Part shown: positions 1-6,937 of the stretch, one piece after another
Numbering within the stretch: the first letter of the stretch is position 1
Layout of the letters: the number at the start of each line of letters is the position of its first letter
NCBI GenBank assembly: GCA_965369945.1
Contig: CBDUST010000098.1
Coordinates: 1 to 13,839, forward strand
From: JADFNO01 sp965369945
Lineage (GTDB): Bacteria; Planctomycetota; Phycisphaerae; Phycisphaerales; SM1A02
Reading direction: 5' to 3'
Length of the DNA stretch: 13,839 nucleotides
Notes under the pieces: model-generated
What the model saw: the letters and a program-made list of their open reading frames with translations, nothing else
Databases searched by the model: none
Told to the model about the DNA's origin: nothing
Position numbers and translations under genes: made by a program

Positions 1-1
1 C

Positions 2-1138
2 CTGAAGGAAGTTCCGTCGATTGAGCCGGCAGCCGTCTTTGCGGATCGAATCGTTGGCAAGCCGTACCTTGAAATCGACATCGACCGCGAGCGTATCGCG
101 CGCTACGGCATCAGCATTCGCAAAGTGCAGGAAGTGATCGAAGTTGCAATCGGCGGACGCACACTCACCAGGACCGTCGAAGGGCGGGAGCGCTATCCGG
201 TGCGCGTGCGATATATGCGGGAGCTGCGCGATCAGATCGAAACACTTGGTGACATTCTCGTTCCAGCTATGGACGGTCGGCAGATTCCACTGATCGAATT
301 GTCCACGATCAACTACGTTCGCGGTCCGCAAATGATCAAGAGCGAAGATACTTTCCTCGTTGGTTACGTGCTGTTTGATAAGCGAACAGGCTTTGCGGAG
401 GTTGATGTGGTTGAGGCGGCACAAGAATATCTGCTCGCCAAGATCGATGCGGGCGAGCTTGTCGTGCCGGAGGGTGTCAGCTATCGCTTCGCCGGCTCGT
501 ATGAGAACCAACTGCGCGCATCAAAACGCTTGGCCCTGGTTCTTCCTTTGGCGTTGATCATTATCTTCCTGATCCTGTATTTCCAATTCAAATCGGTGTT
601 GACGACGTTCATCGTCTTCAGCGGCGTGTTCCTGGCCTGGAGCGGGGGCTTTGTGCTGCTATGGCTCTACGGGCAGCCATGGTTTCTGGACTTCAGCGTC
701 TTTGAAACGAATATGCGCGATCTGTTTCAGGTTCATCCGATCAATCTCAGTGTTGCGGTATGGGTCGGGTTCCTGGCGCTGTTTGGTATCGCTACGGATA
801 ACGGCGTCGTGTTGGCAACGTTCCTGCAGCAGAGCTTTGAGCGGAATAAGCCGGCAACGATCGACGAGATCCGCACTGCGACCGTTGAGGCGGGCCGTCG
901 CCGCGTCCGCGCCTGTCTGATGACCACCGCCACGACTGTTCTGGCGCTCCTGCCGGTGTTGACATCCACCGGCCGGGGAGCCGATATCATGGTCCCCATG
1001 GCCATTCCCAGCTTTGGCGGAATGGTTGGGGCCTTACTCACGTTGTTCGTTGTGCCAATTCTTTTCTGCTCCGTGCAGGAATGGCGGCATCGATTTGCTA
1101 CTATATCCCACCCCCAATCCTCTGGAGATCGAACATGA
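2..1138 (+). CDS. cusA: CusA-type heavy-metal efflux RND transporter, C-terminal part (5' end outside window)
   Basis: This is the inner-membrane proton-driven pump subunit of a CusCBA-like tripartite exporter, which moves Cu(I)/Ag(I) or similar ions out of the periplasm. About 378 residues are visible. The frame is open back to base 2 (KEVPSIEPAAVFADR...), so the gene starts upstream and the internal GTG at 125 is not the start. Visible parts are the porter subdomain (GKPYLEIDIDRERIARYGI), the FAGSYENQLRASKRL stretch leading into the second membrane half, then several hydrophobic helices (about bases 530-680, 750-830, 930-1000, 1010-1080). The stretches MRDLFQVHP, VGFLALFGIATDNGVV and TATTVLALLPVLTSTGRGADIMVPM are characteristic of the heavy-metal (HME) RND branch rather than drug pumps. 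The TGA stop overlaps the ATG of the next gene (ATGA at 1135-1138), so the two are probably translationally coupled. The exact metal cannot be read from this part. Confidence 0.93.
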   Translation: MKEVPSIEPAAVFADRIVGKPYLEIDIDRERIARYGISIRKVQEVIEVAIGGRTLTRTVEGRERYPVRVRYMRELRDQIETLGDILVPAMDGRQIPLIELSTINYVRGPQMIKSEDTFLVGYVLFDKRTGFAEVDVVEAAQEYLLAKIDAGELVVPEGVSYRFAGSYENQLRASKRLALVLPLALIIIFLILYFQFKSVLTTFIVFSGVFLAWSGGFVLLWLYGQPWFLDFSVFETNMRDLFQVHPINLSVAVWVGFLALFGIATDNGVVLATFLQQSFERNKPATIDEIRTATVEAGRRRVRACLMTTATTVLALLPVLTSTGRGADIMVPMAIPSFGGMVGALLTLFVVPILFCSVQEWRHRFATISHPQSSGDRT

Positions 1139-1869
1139 ATAACTGCTTCCGAAACATCGTCGCCGTCTCGTGCCTTGCCGTAACCTGTATGGCCGGTGCG
1201 CAGACTATCACCCCGGCAAACCCTGACTTCCGGGCTGCGGACAAACCGAAGGGCGACCTCTACACCCTCGACACGTGCCCGATCTCGGGCAAGGCGCTCG
1301 GCTCAATTGGCGATGCGATCGTCAAGCAATACGACGGGCGCGAGGTGCGTTTCTGCTGCAACGGTTGCGTTGGCAGATTTGAGGCTGACAAGGAGGCTGG
1401 CTTCAAGAAGATCGACGAACAACTCATCAAACAGCAGATGCACTACTATCCGTTCGACACGTGCATGATGACCGATAAACCGCTCGTCGAAGATGGCGAG
1501 GACATCGCGGTCAACTTCATCTACAACAACCGACTCGTTCGACTTTGTTGTGAACGATGCGTGAAGAAGTTCAACAAAGAACCTGCTGCGTATCTCAAGA
1601 AGATCGATGCGGCCATTGTGAAGAAGCAGCGCGAGCATTATCCGCTTGAAACATGCGTTGTCGGCAAGGGACCGCTGGGTGCAATGGGCGAGCCCGTCGA
1701 GATCATTGCCGGCAATCGTCTCGTGCGATTCTGTTGCGCCGGATGCAAGCCCGAGTTTGAAAAGAATCCTGCCAAGTACCTGGCCATGATCGACGCCGCG
1801 TGGAAGGCGAAGCACGCCAAGGCGAGTGGCAGTGACGATCAGAAGAAAGGTCAGGATGCTGGCGGCTAG
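1135..1869 (+). CDS. Exported triple Cys-repeat (TRASH/YHS-like) metal-binding protein, copy A
   Basis: This 244-aa protein is probably a periplasmic metal-binding or metal-delivery partner of the CusA pump. The start is the ATG inside the ATGA overlap with cusA, preceded by GGAG about 10 bases upstream; an earlier in-frame ATG at 1081 lies inside cusA and gives no signal peptide. Residues 1-23 look like a signal peptide (hydrophobic core, AGAQ cleavage region). Three tandem repeats of about 62 residues follow, each with one Cys and then CCxxC: C48/C74-C75-C78, C110/C138-C139-C142 and C174/C200-C201-C204. Each repeat ends in an F-x-K/D-x-x-P/A-x-Y/F-KK-ID-like helix. The Cys spacing resembles TRASH/YHS metal-binding domains, which are tied to Cu and other soft metals. 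The protein stops at TAG 1867; the following bases would encode a His/Asp-rich tail that is intact in the second copy near 9480. Metal identity is inference. Confidence 0.85.
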   Translation: MNNCFRNIVAVSCLAVTCMAGAQTITPANPDFRAADKPKGDLYTLDTCPISGKALGSIGDAIVKQYDGREVRFCCNGCVGRFEADKEAGFKKIDEQLIKQQMHYYPFDTCMMTDKPLVEDGEDIAVNFIYNNRLVRLCCERCVKKFNKEPAAYLKKIDAAIVKKQREHYPLETCVVGKGPLGAMGEPVEIIAGNRLVRFCCAGCKPEFEKNPAKYLAMIDAAWKAKHAKASGSDDQKKGQDAGG

Positions 1870-1914
1870 GATCACGGCAAGGCGCATGATAATCACGATC
1901 ACGGCGGATCGTAC
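1870..1914 (+). pseudogene. Remnant of a His-rich metal-binding tail beyond the stop codon
   Basis: Read in the frame of the preceding gene, the bases right after TAG encode DHGKAHDNHDHGGS. This lines up with DHGKGHDDHDHGDHDGS at the end of the second copy, where the TAG position is CAG (Gln). The sequence therefore shows a single-base nonsense change that cut off a His/Asp-rich tail. The next in-frame stop is more than 100 bases further on, so the original stop after GS has also been lost here. Confidence 0.7.
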
Positions 1915-1947
1915 GTAGCTCGGCCGATCGAATCGGAATCAAACAAA

Positions 1948-1970
1948 GGCACGGTCATTTCGGCCGTGCC
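1948..1970. terminator. Bidirectional hairpin terminator between the metal-binding gene and the porin gene
   Basis: GGCACGG (1948-1954) pairs with CCGTGCC (1964-1970) around a 9-base loop. On the minus strand the hairpin is followed by TTTGTTTG, a fair T tract, so it best serves the porin gene ending at 2026. On the plus strand it is followed by GTTTCTC, a weaker tract. A sister hairpin with a longer stem and a TTTTT tract lies at 9553-9580, as part of the duplicated block. Confidence 0.7.
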
Positions 1971-2025
1971 GTTTCTCATCCATACGATTAGGTCCACGAG
2001 CCGTCTGGACAACTGGTAGCAGAAC

Positions 2026-3477
2026 CTAGAAGGTGTACTGCAACTGCGCGTACACAAAATCGATATCATCACTTGCGCCGGATTCTTCGATGAAATCACC
2101 TGCGAAGAAGTGGCTGTAACCAAACAGACCGGTGAGATGGCTATCGAACTTGTATTTGATCGTCAGATCAAGTTCTGCGCCGACCTCATCATCGATGCCG
2201 AGTCCGCCGGCCCGAACGACGCCGCCGCCCGCGTTGTACAGCGCATCCGTATCCTCAGCACGCCAAAACAGATGGCCGGTGAGACCGACCGTTGCGCGCT
2301 CGATTGGGGTGAAACTGACGCCGCTACTAAAATCAACGATGTTTTGGCGACCAACGATGTCGATATACCCGAGGTATGCATGTCCTAATGGGAACAACTG
2401 GTTAAACGTCTCGACATCGCCGCCGGCTGTTTCGTCACCCGATGCATAGTCAAAGCCTACGTGCAATCGTGGTGAACCCCACACGTCACGCAATCGGTAT
2501 CCGAGTTCACTTCCGATCATGAACGCGTTGATATCGCCCGCACCGACCTCGCCGAACTGATACACCCCTTCAAGATCGTAGTCAAAGCTTGTGTCGGCGA
2601 CCTTCCCGAACAGTCGGCCACCCAGTGTGTGTCGGTCTTCGCCGCCGGTCGTGCCGTTGAACGTCGCGGTCGTTCGTTCCAACCCAAGGTAGTACAGATC
2701 GAGCCCAACGGTGTCGTCGATGATCTTGCCCGTGGCGTAGACGCCGTAGAACTCGATGTCTTCTTCTGCTTCGTTGAACTCATACTTGAGGACGGGGACA
2801 AACTGGGTCCAGAAACCGTGTACGGTCCAACCTTCGTGTTCGAGGATACCGCTGACGCCATCCCAGCGCCGCAGCGTATTCGCCCACGGCAACGGGCTAA
2901 CCAGTCGCTGCTTGCCAAACAGGAACGTCTGACGTCCGGGCCGAATCGTCAATGAGGTGTCCTCAGAAAGCGGGAGCACCAGATCAACGAACGCCTGCTC
3001 TAAAGCAATGCTGTCCACATCGAGTGTTCGCTTGCCGCCGGGAAGGTCTCGATCGGTCGCCAGTGCGCTCTTTCCTTCGACGAAGGCACGAAGGTTGTCA
3101 CCGAAGTGAACGTCAGCGTGTAGCGCCAGTCGCCACAGGAGAAAAGTATCATCCGCATCAGCCGGACCGCCGAACGCAAAGTCCGACCAATTTTCCAAAC
3201 GAAGCCGAGCGTGCCCGCCAAAGCTCGCCCAGATGCTTGCATCATCGTTCAGCGGCACATACTTCAACGAATCCCATGGATCGGTGAGTTGTGAATCGTC
3301 CACATTTCGTAGGACGGACCAATCTTCGGTGAATCGTAAGAACCGGGATGGTGGGCGAACCAAGTCATCAGCGCCGTTGGACACGGGTTGTTGGGCTGAT
3401 GCAGTAAAGACAACCATCAAAACGCCCGACGCGATGGCCCAAGTCGTAGGTTCGATTCTTCGTTGACGTGGTCTCAT
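2026..3477 (-). CDS. Outer-membrane porin of the alginate-export family
   Basis: This is a 483-aa beta-barrel porin of the outer membrane. The start at 3477 is preferred because AGGA lies about 8 bases upstream and the protein then begins with a basic n-region and a hydrophobic core ending ASAQQ, a good signal peptide. An ATG at 3525 would add 16 residues before it and also has GGAG upstream, so it cannot be excluded. The mature part shows alternating strands and the alginate-export (Alginate_exp) family hallmarks: FGGHARLRLENW, RPGRQTFLFGKQRLVSPLPW, NTLRRWDGV, and late in the protein FNQLFPLGHAYLGYIDIVGRQN. It ends with an aromatic-rich final strand, LQYTF, with the C-terminal Phe used by the barrel-assembly machinery. 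Family members carry anionic polysaccharides or small solutes; the substrate here is unknown. A terminator lies just downstream, and a fragment of its last codons is repeated at 9632-9655. Confidence 0.9.
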   Translation of the reverse strand: MRPRQRRIEPTTWAIASGVLMVVFTASAQQPVSNGADDLVRPPSRFLRFTEDWSVLRNVDDSQLTDPWDSLKYVPLNDDASIWASFGGHARLRLENWSDFAFGGPADADDTFLLWRLALHADVHFGDNLRAFVEGKSALATDRDLPGGKRTLDVDSIALEQAFVDLVLPLSEDTSLTIRPGRQTFLFGKQRLVSPLPWANTLRRWDGVSGILEHEGWTVHGFWTQFVPVLKYEFNEAEEDIEFYGVYATGKIIDDTVGLDLYYLGLERTTATFNGTTGGEDRHTLGGRLFGKVADTSFDYDLEGVYQFGEVGAGDINAFMIGSELGYRLRDVWGSPRLHVGFDYASGDETAGGDVETFNQLFPLGHAYLGYIDIVGRQNIVDFSSGVSFTPIERATVGLTGHLFWRAEDTDALYNAGGGVVRAGGLGIDDEVGAELDLTIKYKFDSHLTGLFGYSHFFAGDFIEESGASDDIDFVYAQLQYTF

Positions 3478-3543
3478 GTGTGATTTCCTGACGTCGGCTT
3501 CTGCCAAGAGACATTTACGTCGCATCAATCGGTCTCCATTGGC

Positions 3544-3681
3544 CTACGAGTGAAACTCTCGTGCCAGATCGAGGCTCGTGACAATCCCCTTGGTGGCCGT
3601 AGCGTCCGGCGTCACGCGCACGGGATTGCTCGTCATAATATCCGAGGCAGTGAGTGACGCAGCGGTCGTGCGGCCGGGCAT
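3544..3681 (-). pseudogene. CBS-domain protein remnant with internal deletion
   Basis: The 45-aa product starts at an ATG with a strong GGAGG ribosome site 8 bases upstream. It begins like a CBS domain (ASDIMTSNPVRVTPDAT) and then jumps to the end of one (KGIVTSLDLAREFHS). A normal CBS domain has some 30-35 residues between these parts (the second and third strands and the VVD region), so the gene seems to have lost its middle in frame. It lies 66 bp upstream of the porin start on the same strand and may share its transcript. With an intact start and stop the peptide may still be made, but it cannot form a CBS fold or bind adenosyl ligands in the usual way. Confidence 0.6.
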
Positions 3682-3835
3682 GACTCGCCTCCTTGTCTTT
3701 ATCTTAGTCGTCGTTTGAATCGATCCATTTGCGGGTATCAACAAGTGCCGTCAATCCCGATGAGTCACATGATCTGAGGTTCTCCTCGACCGGCTATGCT
3801 GTGAGTAATCCTATCGACGTATGAATGGAGCCAAC

Positions 3836-4600
3836 ATGTCATTAGAGAAAGACCAAGTTCGACCAGCGCTTGAGGCTGAACATACGCCTGAGGCGATTCG
3901 CCAGCGGCTGCAAGGCCCGATGAAGCACAGTTACCTGCGCGACTTTATCTATGGCGCCATCGACGGCACGGTGACGACGTTCGCCGTCGTCTGCGGCGTT
4001 CAGGGCGCCGAGCTGTCGGGCAGGGTCGTGGTGATCCTGGGCTTGGCGAATCTGCTTGCTGACGGATTCAGTATGGGAGCAAGCAATTATCTGGGCACAC
4101 GTACCGAACGCCAACTGTTGCATCGTGCGCGAAGGCGCGAAGAGCATCACGTTGCCGCCATTCCCGAGGGCGAGCGCGAGGAGATCCGTCAGATCTTCGC
4201 CGAAAAGGGGTTCGCCGGCGAGGACCTCAAGCGTGCGGTGAGCATCATCACTTCTGACCTCGACCGCTGGGTCGACACCATGCTCAAAGAGGAGCTTGGG
4301 CTGCCGCTGAAGGGTGCATCGCCCTTCCGCGCGGCATTCACGACCTTTGCCGCCTTCGTCGTGGTCGGCATTGTGCCTCTGCTGGCGTATCTGTATCACC
4401 TTCTCGCGCCCGCCAACCAGATCACTGTCTTTGTCTGGAGCGCCGTTCTGACCGGTTTCGCGTTCTTTGCCATTGGAACCGTCAAGGGCCGCTTCGTCGA
4501 ACAGCGATGGCACATTGCTGGGCTGGAAACTCTCGGCATCGGTGGAGCTGCGGCTGTCATGGCGTATGCCGTCGGTGCGCTCCTTCGCGGACTTGCCTGA
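3836..4600 (+). CDS. VIT1/CCC1-family Fe2+/Mn2+ transporter
   Basis: This 254-aa inner-membrane protein belongs to the vacuolar iron transporter family, which moves Fe2+ or Mn2+ out of the cytosol. The ATG at 3836 is chosen because GGAG lies 7 bases upstream; an in-frame ATG five codons earlier lacks a site. Five membrane segments fit the family fold: about residues 36-58 (IYGAIDGTVTTFAVVCGVQGA, with the conserved Asp43), 63-88 (LANLLADGFSMGASNYLG, with Asp76 and Met80), 165-188, 194-216 and 229-250. Between helices 2 and 3 is a cytosolic charged domain (REEHH, EGEREEIRQIF) typical of the metal-binding domain of this family. It is transcribed divergently from the CBS remnant and porin, so promoters for both sides must lie in 3682-3835, where I see no convincing consensus. 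Confidence 0.9.
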   Translation: MSLEKDQVRPALEAEHTPEAIRQRLQGPMKHSYLRDFIYGAIDGTVTTFAVVCGVQGAELSGRVVVILGLANLLADGFSMGASNYLGTRTERQLLHRARRREEHHVAAIPEGEREEIRQIFAEKGFAGEDLKRAVSIITSDLDRWVDTMLKEELGLPLKGASPFRAAFTTFAAFVVVGIVPLLAYLYHLLAPANQITVFVWSAVLTGFAFFAIGTVKGRFVEQRWHIAGLETLGIGGAAAVMAYAVGALLRGLA

Positions 4601-4611
4601 GGACGAGAAAT

Positions 4612-4777
4612 ATTCACCGCAGAGGCGCGGAGATCGCAGAGAGCAGGAAGTAATGGCAGAAGCATATGTTGATCTATCTGATAGTTTCGATTGGTGGAGA
4701 AACTTGTGCGATACATCCCGGGTCCTTCACCTTCACTACTGTCTTTCCTCTGCGATCTCTGCGCCTCTGCGGTGAAT
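4612..4777. repeat. MITE-like element with 30-bp inverted ends (HRRGAE-type repeat)
   Basis: The left arm, 4612-4641, and the right arm, 4748-4777, are inverse complements with one mismatch (CGGAG against CAGAG). They flank a 106-bp interior with no gene. The arms carry the ACCGCAGAGGCGC sequence, which I recognise as a repeat scattered in many environmental genomes and often seen translated as HRRGAE. The element lies directly after the VIT stop codon and contains the 3' end of the tryptophanase gene on the other strand. The long stem could also act as a terminator for both convergent genes, although no T tract follows. Whether it is mobile is inference. Confidence 0.75.
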
Positions 4778-6139
4778 CTCCTCAACCGGCTTGAAGCGCG
4801 CTGAGAAGTGGCGCAGCTCGTCCGCTTGCTCGACGATGCGAAACCCGCGCAGCTCCTCGGCGTTGTCCTTCAATGCTAGCACGACTTCGATCACGTAGTC
4901 GATGTGTGATTGGGTATAGGTCCGTCGCGGAATCGCCAGGCGCACAAGCTCCATCACAGCATGCTCACCCAACATCACTGAGCCGATCTCGCATGTTCGG
5001 ATGCCGCCCGACTCATAAAGACCGCACGCCAGTGCCTGACCAGGGAACTGCGATTTGGGAATATGGGGGCAGAAAGTTCCCGCATCAATATAGATGGCAT
5101 GCCCGCCCGGCGGCTGCACGATATCCACACCGCCTGCCAACAGCTTCTCACCGAGATACTCCACCGAACGGATGCGATATCGCAGATAGTCCTCCTCCAG
5201 AACTTCCTGCAAACCGATGGCCATCGCCTCCAGGTCGCGCCCTGCCAACCCGCCGTACGTAATGAATCCTTCAGTGAGGATCAGCAGATTACCAGCCCGA
5301 CGGAACGCTGCATCGTCGCGGATCAACAGCACACCGCCGATGTTCACCAGACCGTCCTTCTTGGCCGAAATCGTTGCGCCGTCGGCGAGATCGAACATGT
5401 CACGAACAATCTGCCGCACCGATCGGTCAGCGTGTACGGCTTCACGCTGCTTGATAAACCATGCATTCTCCGCAAAGCGAGCGGCGTCCAAGAACAATGG
5501 CTTGCCGTACTGGTTGCACAACGATCGCACCGCCTGGATATTCGCCAGTGACACTGGCTGACCGCCGTTACTGTTACAGGTGATCGTCAGCATCACCATC
5601 GGTACGTCGTCGGCCCGCTCTTTGAGCAGTGCAGCCAGGGCATCGACATCCATATCGCCCTTGAATGGCGCGATCCGCTTCGGGCGCCGACCATTCTCGG
5701 TGAGCAGATCGACCGCTTCGGCGCCGCTGTGTTCGATATTGGCGCGGGTTGTGTCAAAATGCGCGTTGTTGGGCACGATCAATCCGCGCCCCCTATCACC
5801 CGAGCCGATCATTACCTCGACCAGAATCCGTTCGCTGGCCCTACCCTGGTGTGTTGGCAGCACATTTCGAAAGCCGGTCAAGTCTTCGATCGTGTTGAGA
5901 AAGTGGTAGTAGCTTGACGCGCCGGCATATGACTCGTCGCCGCGCATGATCCCCGACCATTGCTCGCAGCTCATAGCGCCGGTGCCTGAATCGGTCAACA
6001 AGTCAATGATCACGTCTTCCGAAGGAATGCGAAAAAGATTGTAATCAGCTCGCTGAAGGTACTCACGACGCTGCGCCGTGCTGGTCATCCGAAGCGGCTC
6101 GACCGATTTGATGCGGAAGGGCTCGATGATAGTGTTCAT
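4736..6139 (-). CDS. tnaA: Tryptophanase (tryptophan indole-lyase)
   Basis: This 467-aa cytosolic PLP enzyme splits L-tryptophan into indole, pyruvate and ammonia. The N-terminus EPFRIKSVEP, LLTDSGTGAMS, GDESYAG (Tyr71), LPTHQGR (Arg100), NGGQPVSLAN, DAARFAENA (Arg221) and SAKKD (PLP lysine, Lys261) define the beta-eliminating lyase family. Features favouring tryptophanase over tyrosine phenol-lyase are HFDTT (Phe128, Asp129), the C-terminal RHF histidine (His444) and Ile385 in GIRTCEIGS, where tyrosine phenol-lyases have Arg. The loop after EIGSVMLG is shorter than in E. coli TnaA. The family core ends at about FSARFKPV; the last 15 residues (EEIHRRGAEIAEERQ) come from the inverted-repeat element at 4612-4777. 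The start matches the family N-terminus, but no Shine-Dalgarno site precedes it. I find no Trp-containing TnaC-like leader. Confidence 0.93.
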   Translation of the reverse strand: MNTIIEPFRIKSVEPLRMTSTAQRREYLQRADYNLFRIPSEDVIIDLLTDSGTGAMSCEQWSGIMRGDESYAGASSYYHFLNTIEDLTGFRNVLPTHQGRASERILVEVMIGSGDRGRGLIVPNNAHFDTTRANIEHSGAEAVDLLTENGRRPKRIAPFKGDMDVDALAALLKERADDVPMVMLTITCNSNGGQPVSLANIQAVRSLCNQYGKPLFLDAARFAENAWFIKQREAVHADRSVRQIVRDMFDLADGATISAKKDGLVNIGGVLLIRDDAAFRRAGNLLILTEGFITYGGLAGRDLEAMAIGLQEVLEEDYLRYRIRSVEYLGEKLLAGGVDIVQPPGGHAIYIDAGTFCPHIPKSQFPGQALACGLYESGGIRTCEIGSVMLGEHAVMELVRLAIPRRTYTQSHIDYVIEVVLALKDNAEELRGFRIVEQADELRHFSARFKPVEEIHRRGAEIAEERQ

Positions 6140-6189
6140 GGTAACTACGGAAGGAGGTTTGAGTGTTATTGCCTGCGTCTTGGAAAACA

Positions 6190-6214
6190 GCTGGGGGCGC
6201 TTGTGGTCCCCAGC
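6190..6214 (-). terminator. Hairpin with short T tract between the 94-aa gene and tnaA
   Basis: On the minus strand GCTGGGG pairs with CCCCAGC around an 11-base loop, followed by TGTTTTCC. This fits a weak intrinsic terminator for the 94-aa gene or an attenuator in the tnaA leader. It lies 51 bases upstream of the tnaA start. The stem is only 7 bp, so the call is tentative. Confidence 0.45.
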
Positions 6215-6282
6215 CGTTGTCAGGAGAAAACAGTACGAGGAATTTCCAGCGTTTAATCGGTGCGGGCAGTCGTACCGAACGC

Positions 6283-6567
6283 TTAGAAGTTCACCTCCAG
6301 GTCGAGGTCGCTTGCGATCATTCGGGCCTTCGTCACCGGAATGAATGGATTCTGAGAGATCTTGGTTACGTGCAAGTCATCCCTTCCGAGGATCTCCAGT
6401 ACCGGCGATCGCCCGGGGTTTACAGCGTCTTCGGGCATGCGAATCAGATGTCCGCTCCACCCACAAACATAGGCGCCGGGGTCGTTGATCTGATCGAAAG
6501 AGAATGTGTTTCCAACTCCAGGGGCGGGTTGTACCGGTCGTGGGTTGCTCGTTGTAGTGGCAGTCAT
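6283..6567 (-). CDS. Small conserved hypothetical protein (GAYVCGWSGHL type)
   Basis: The product has 94 residues, no signal peptide and no membrane segment. GGAG lies 7 bases upstream of the ATG. A Pro/Thr-rich, likely disordered head (residues 1-22) is followed by a compact region: DPGAYVCGWSGHLIRMPEDAVNPGRSP, then EILGRDDLHVTKISQNPFIPVTKARMIASDLDLEVNF. I recognise this as a type of small protein seen in Planctomycetes, but I know no function. The single Cys and Trp-Ser-Gly-His patch (about residues 35-40) could be a binding site; that is speculation. It lies upstream of tnaA on the same strand (143-bp gap with a hairpin), so the two may be partly co-transcribed. Confidence 0.72.
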   Translation of the reverse strand: MTATTTSNPRPVQPAPGVGNTFSFDQINDPGAYVCGWSGHLIRMPEDAVNPGRSPVLEILGRDDLHVTKISQNPFIPVTKARMIASDLDLEVNF

Positions 6568-6587
6568 GGTAGTGCTCCCTTTTTCAT
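6564..6587 (-). CDS. Possible 7-residue leader peptide MKKGALP overlapping the 94-aa gene
   Basis: On the minus strand a GGAGG site lies 7 bases before an ATG that opens a seven-codon frame, MKKGALP. Its TGA overlaps the ATG of the 94-aa gene (ATGA). The ribosome site is better than the GGAG of the downstream gene, so coupling is possible. A seven-codon frame is easily due to chance, so confidence is low. Confidence 0.3.
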   Translation of the reverse strand: MKKGALP

Positions 6588-6610
6588 AATCGTGCCTCCA
6601 TGCATGTTCA

Positions 6611-6634
6611 GGGACATCTGCGCGCTGATGTCCC
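6611..6634. promoter_or_regulatory. Perfect 8-bp dyad upstream of the 94-aa gene
   Basis: GGGACATC at 6611-6618 and GATGTCCC at 6627-6634 are perfect inverse complements with an 8-base spacer. The dyad ends 23 bases before the MKKGALP start on the minus strand. It could be an operator for a dimeric regulator or a 5'-leader hairpin. No T tract follows on either strand, so a terminator is unlikely. Confidence 0.45.
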
Positions 6635-6905
6635 GATCAAGGCGCTGCGCGACGCACGCAGTCGCCGATGATTTCGGTTCGTGATTCGTTTTCGGATTGA
6701 CGCTCGTCTCGATTGAATTGATGAGGTTAACGGCCCAGCCGCAGCGCCACAACACGCGAGTCGTCCGCCCGTTCGGGCGAAACGAGGAACAACTTTGACG
6801 CGCGGGATCATTGGACATCCCTTGTTGTGGTCCAACCCAGCCATGCTGCCAGCCGTCCGGCCCGCGGAATCAAGCGGGGTGCTTCCTGAGTCCGGGGCAG
6901 GGCGC

Positions 6906-6937
6906 TATACTTGTAATACAGGAGCAGTGTATCCTGT
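6906..6937 (+). promoter_or_regulatory. Candidate tpl promoter with overlapping dyad
   Basis: TATACT at 6906-6911 is a good -10 box; the best -35 at a 17-base distance is TTCCTG, which is weak. Just downstream, ACAGGA (6918-6923) and TCCTGT (6932-6937) form a perfect dyad with an 8-base spacer, placed over the expected transcription start, where a repressor would block initiation. It does not match the TyrR box known from enteric tpl genes. Confidence 0.35.

Larger units (their letters stand above)
1483..2049 (+). repeat. Segmental duplication, copy A
   Basis: This block matches 9079-9655 in the same orientation. It runs from the middle of the second Cys repeat, through the end of the metal-binding gene and the terminator hairpin, into the last eight codons of the convergent porin. 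Several runs of 27 or more identical bases are visible, for example across the codons for NFIYNNRLVRLCC and CAGCKPEFEK. Outside the stated limits I see no similarity. Confidence 0.85.

Noticed and set aside
125..127. GTG as start of the RND gene
   Set aside because: Upstream codons in the same frame continue the conserved porter-domain sequence to the window edge, so the gene is cut by the window.
1303..1902. 199-codon minus-strand frame opposite the metal-binding gene, and a similar one at 9040-9507
   Set aside because: Both are mirror frames of the Cys-repeat codons. They appear in both copies because the coding strand is duplicated, and they carry no domain features.
6140..6282. TnaC-like leader peptide for tnaA
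   Set aside because: No ATG occurs on the minus strand in this gap and no short frame with a Trp codon and ribosome site is present.
6163..6684. A 173-codon plus-strand frame with a GTG start and a perfect AAGGAGG site 5 bases upstream
   Set aside because: It runs antisense to the 94-aa gene, whose sequence has protein-like conservation features. The translation of this frame has no domain-like pattern, and the ribosome site can be chance.
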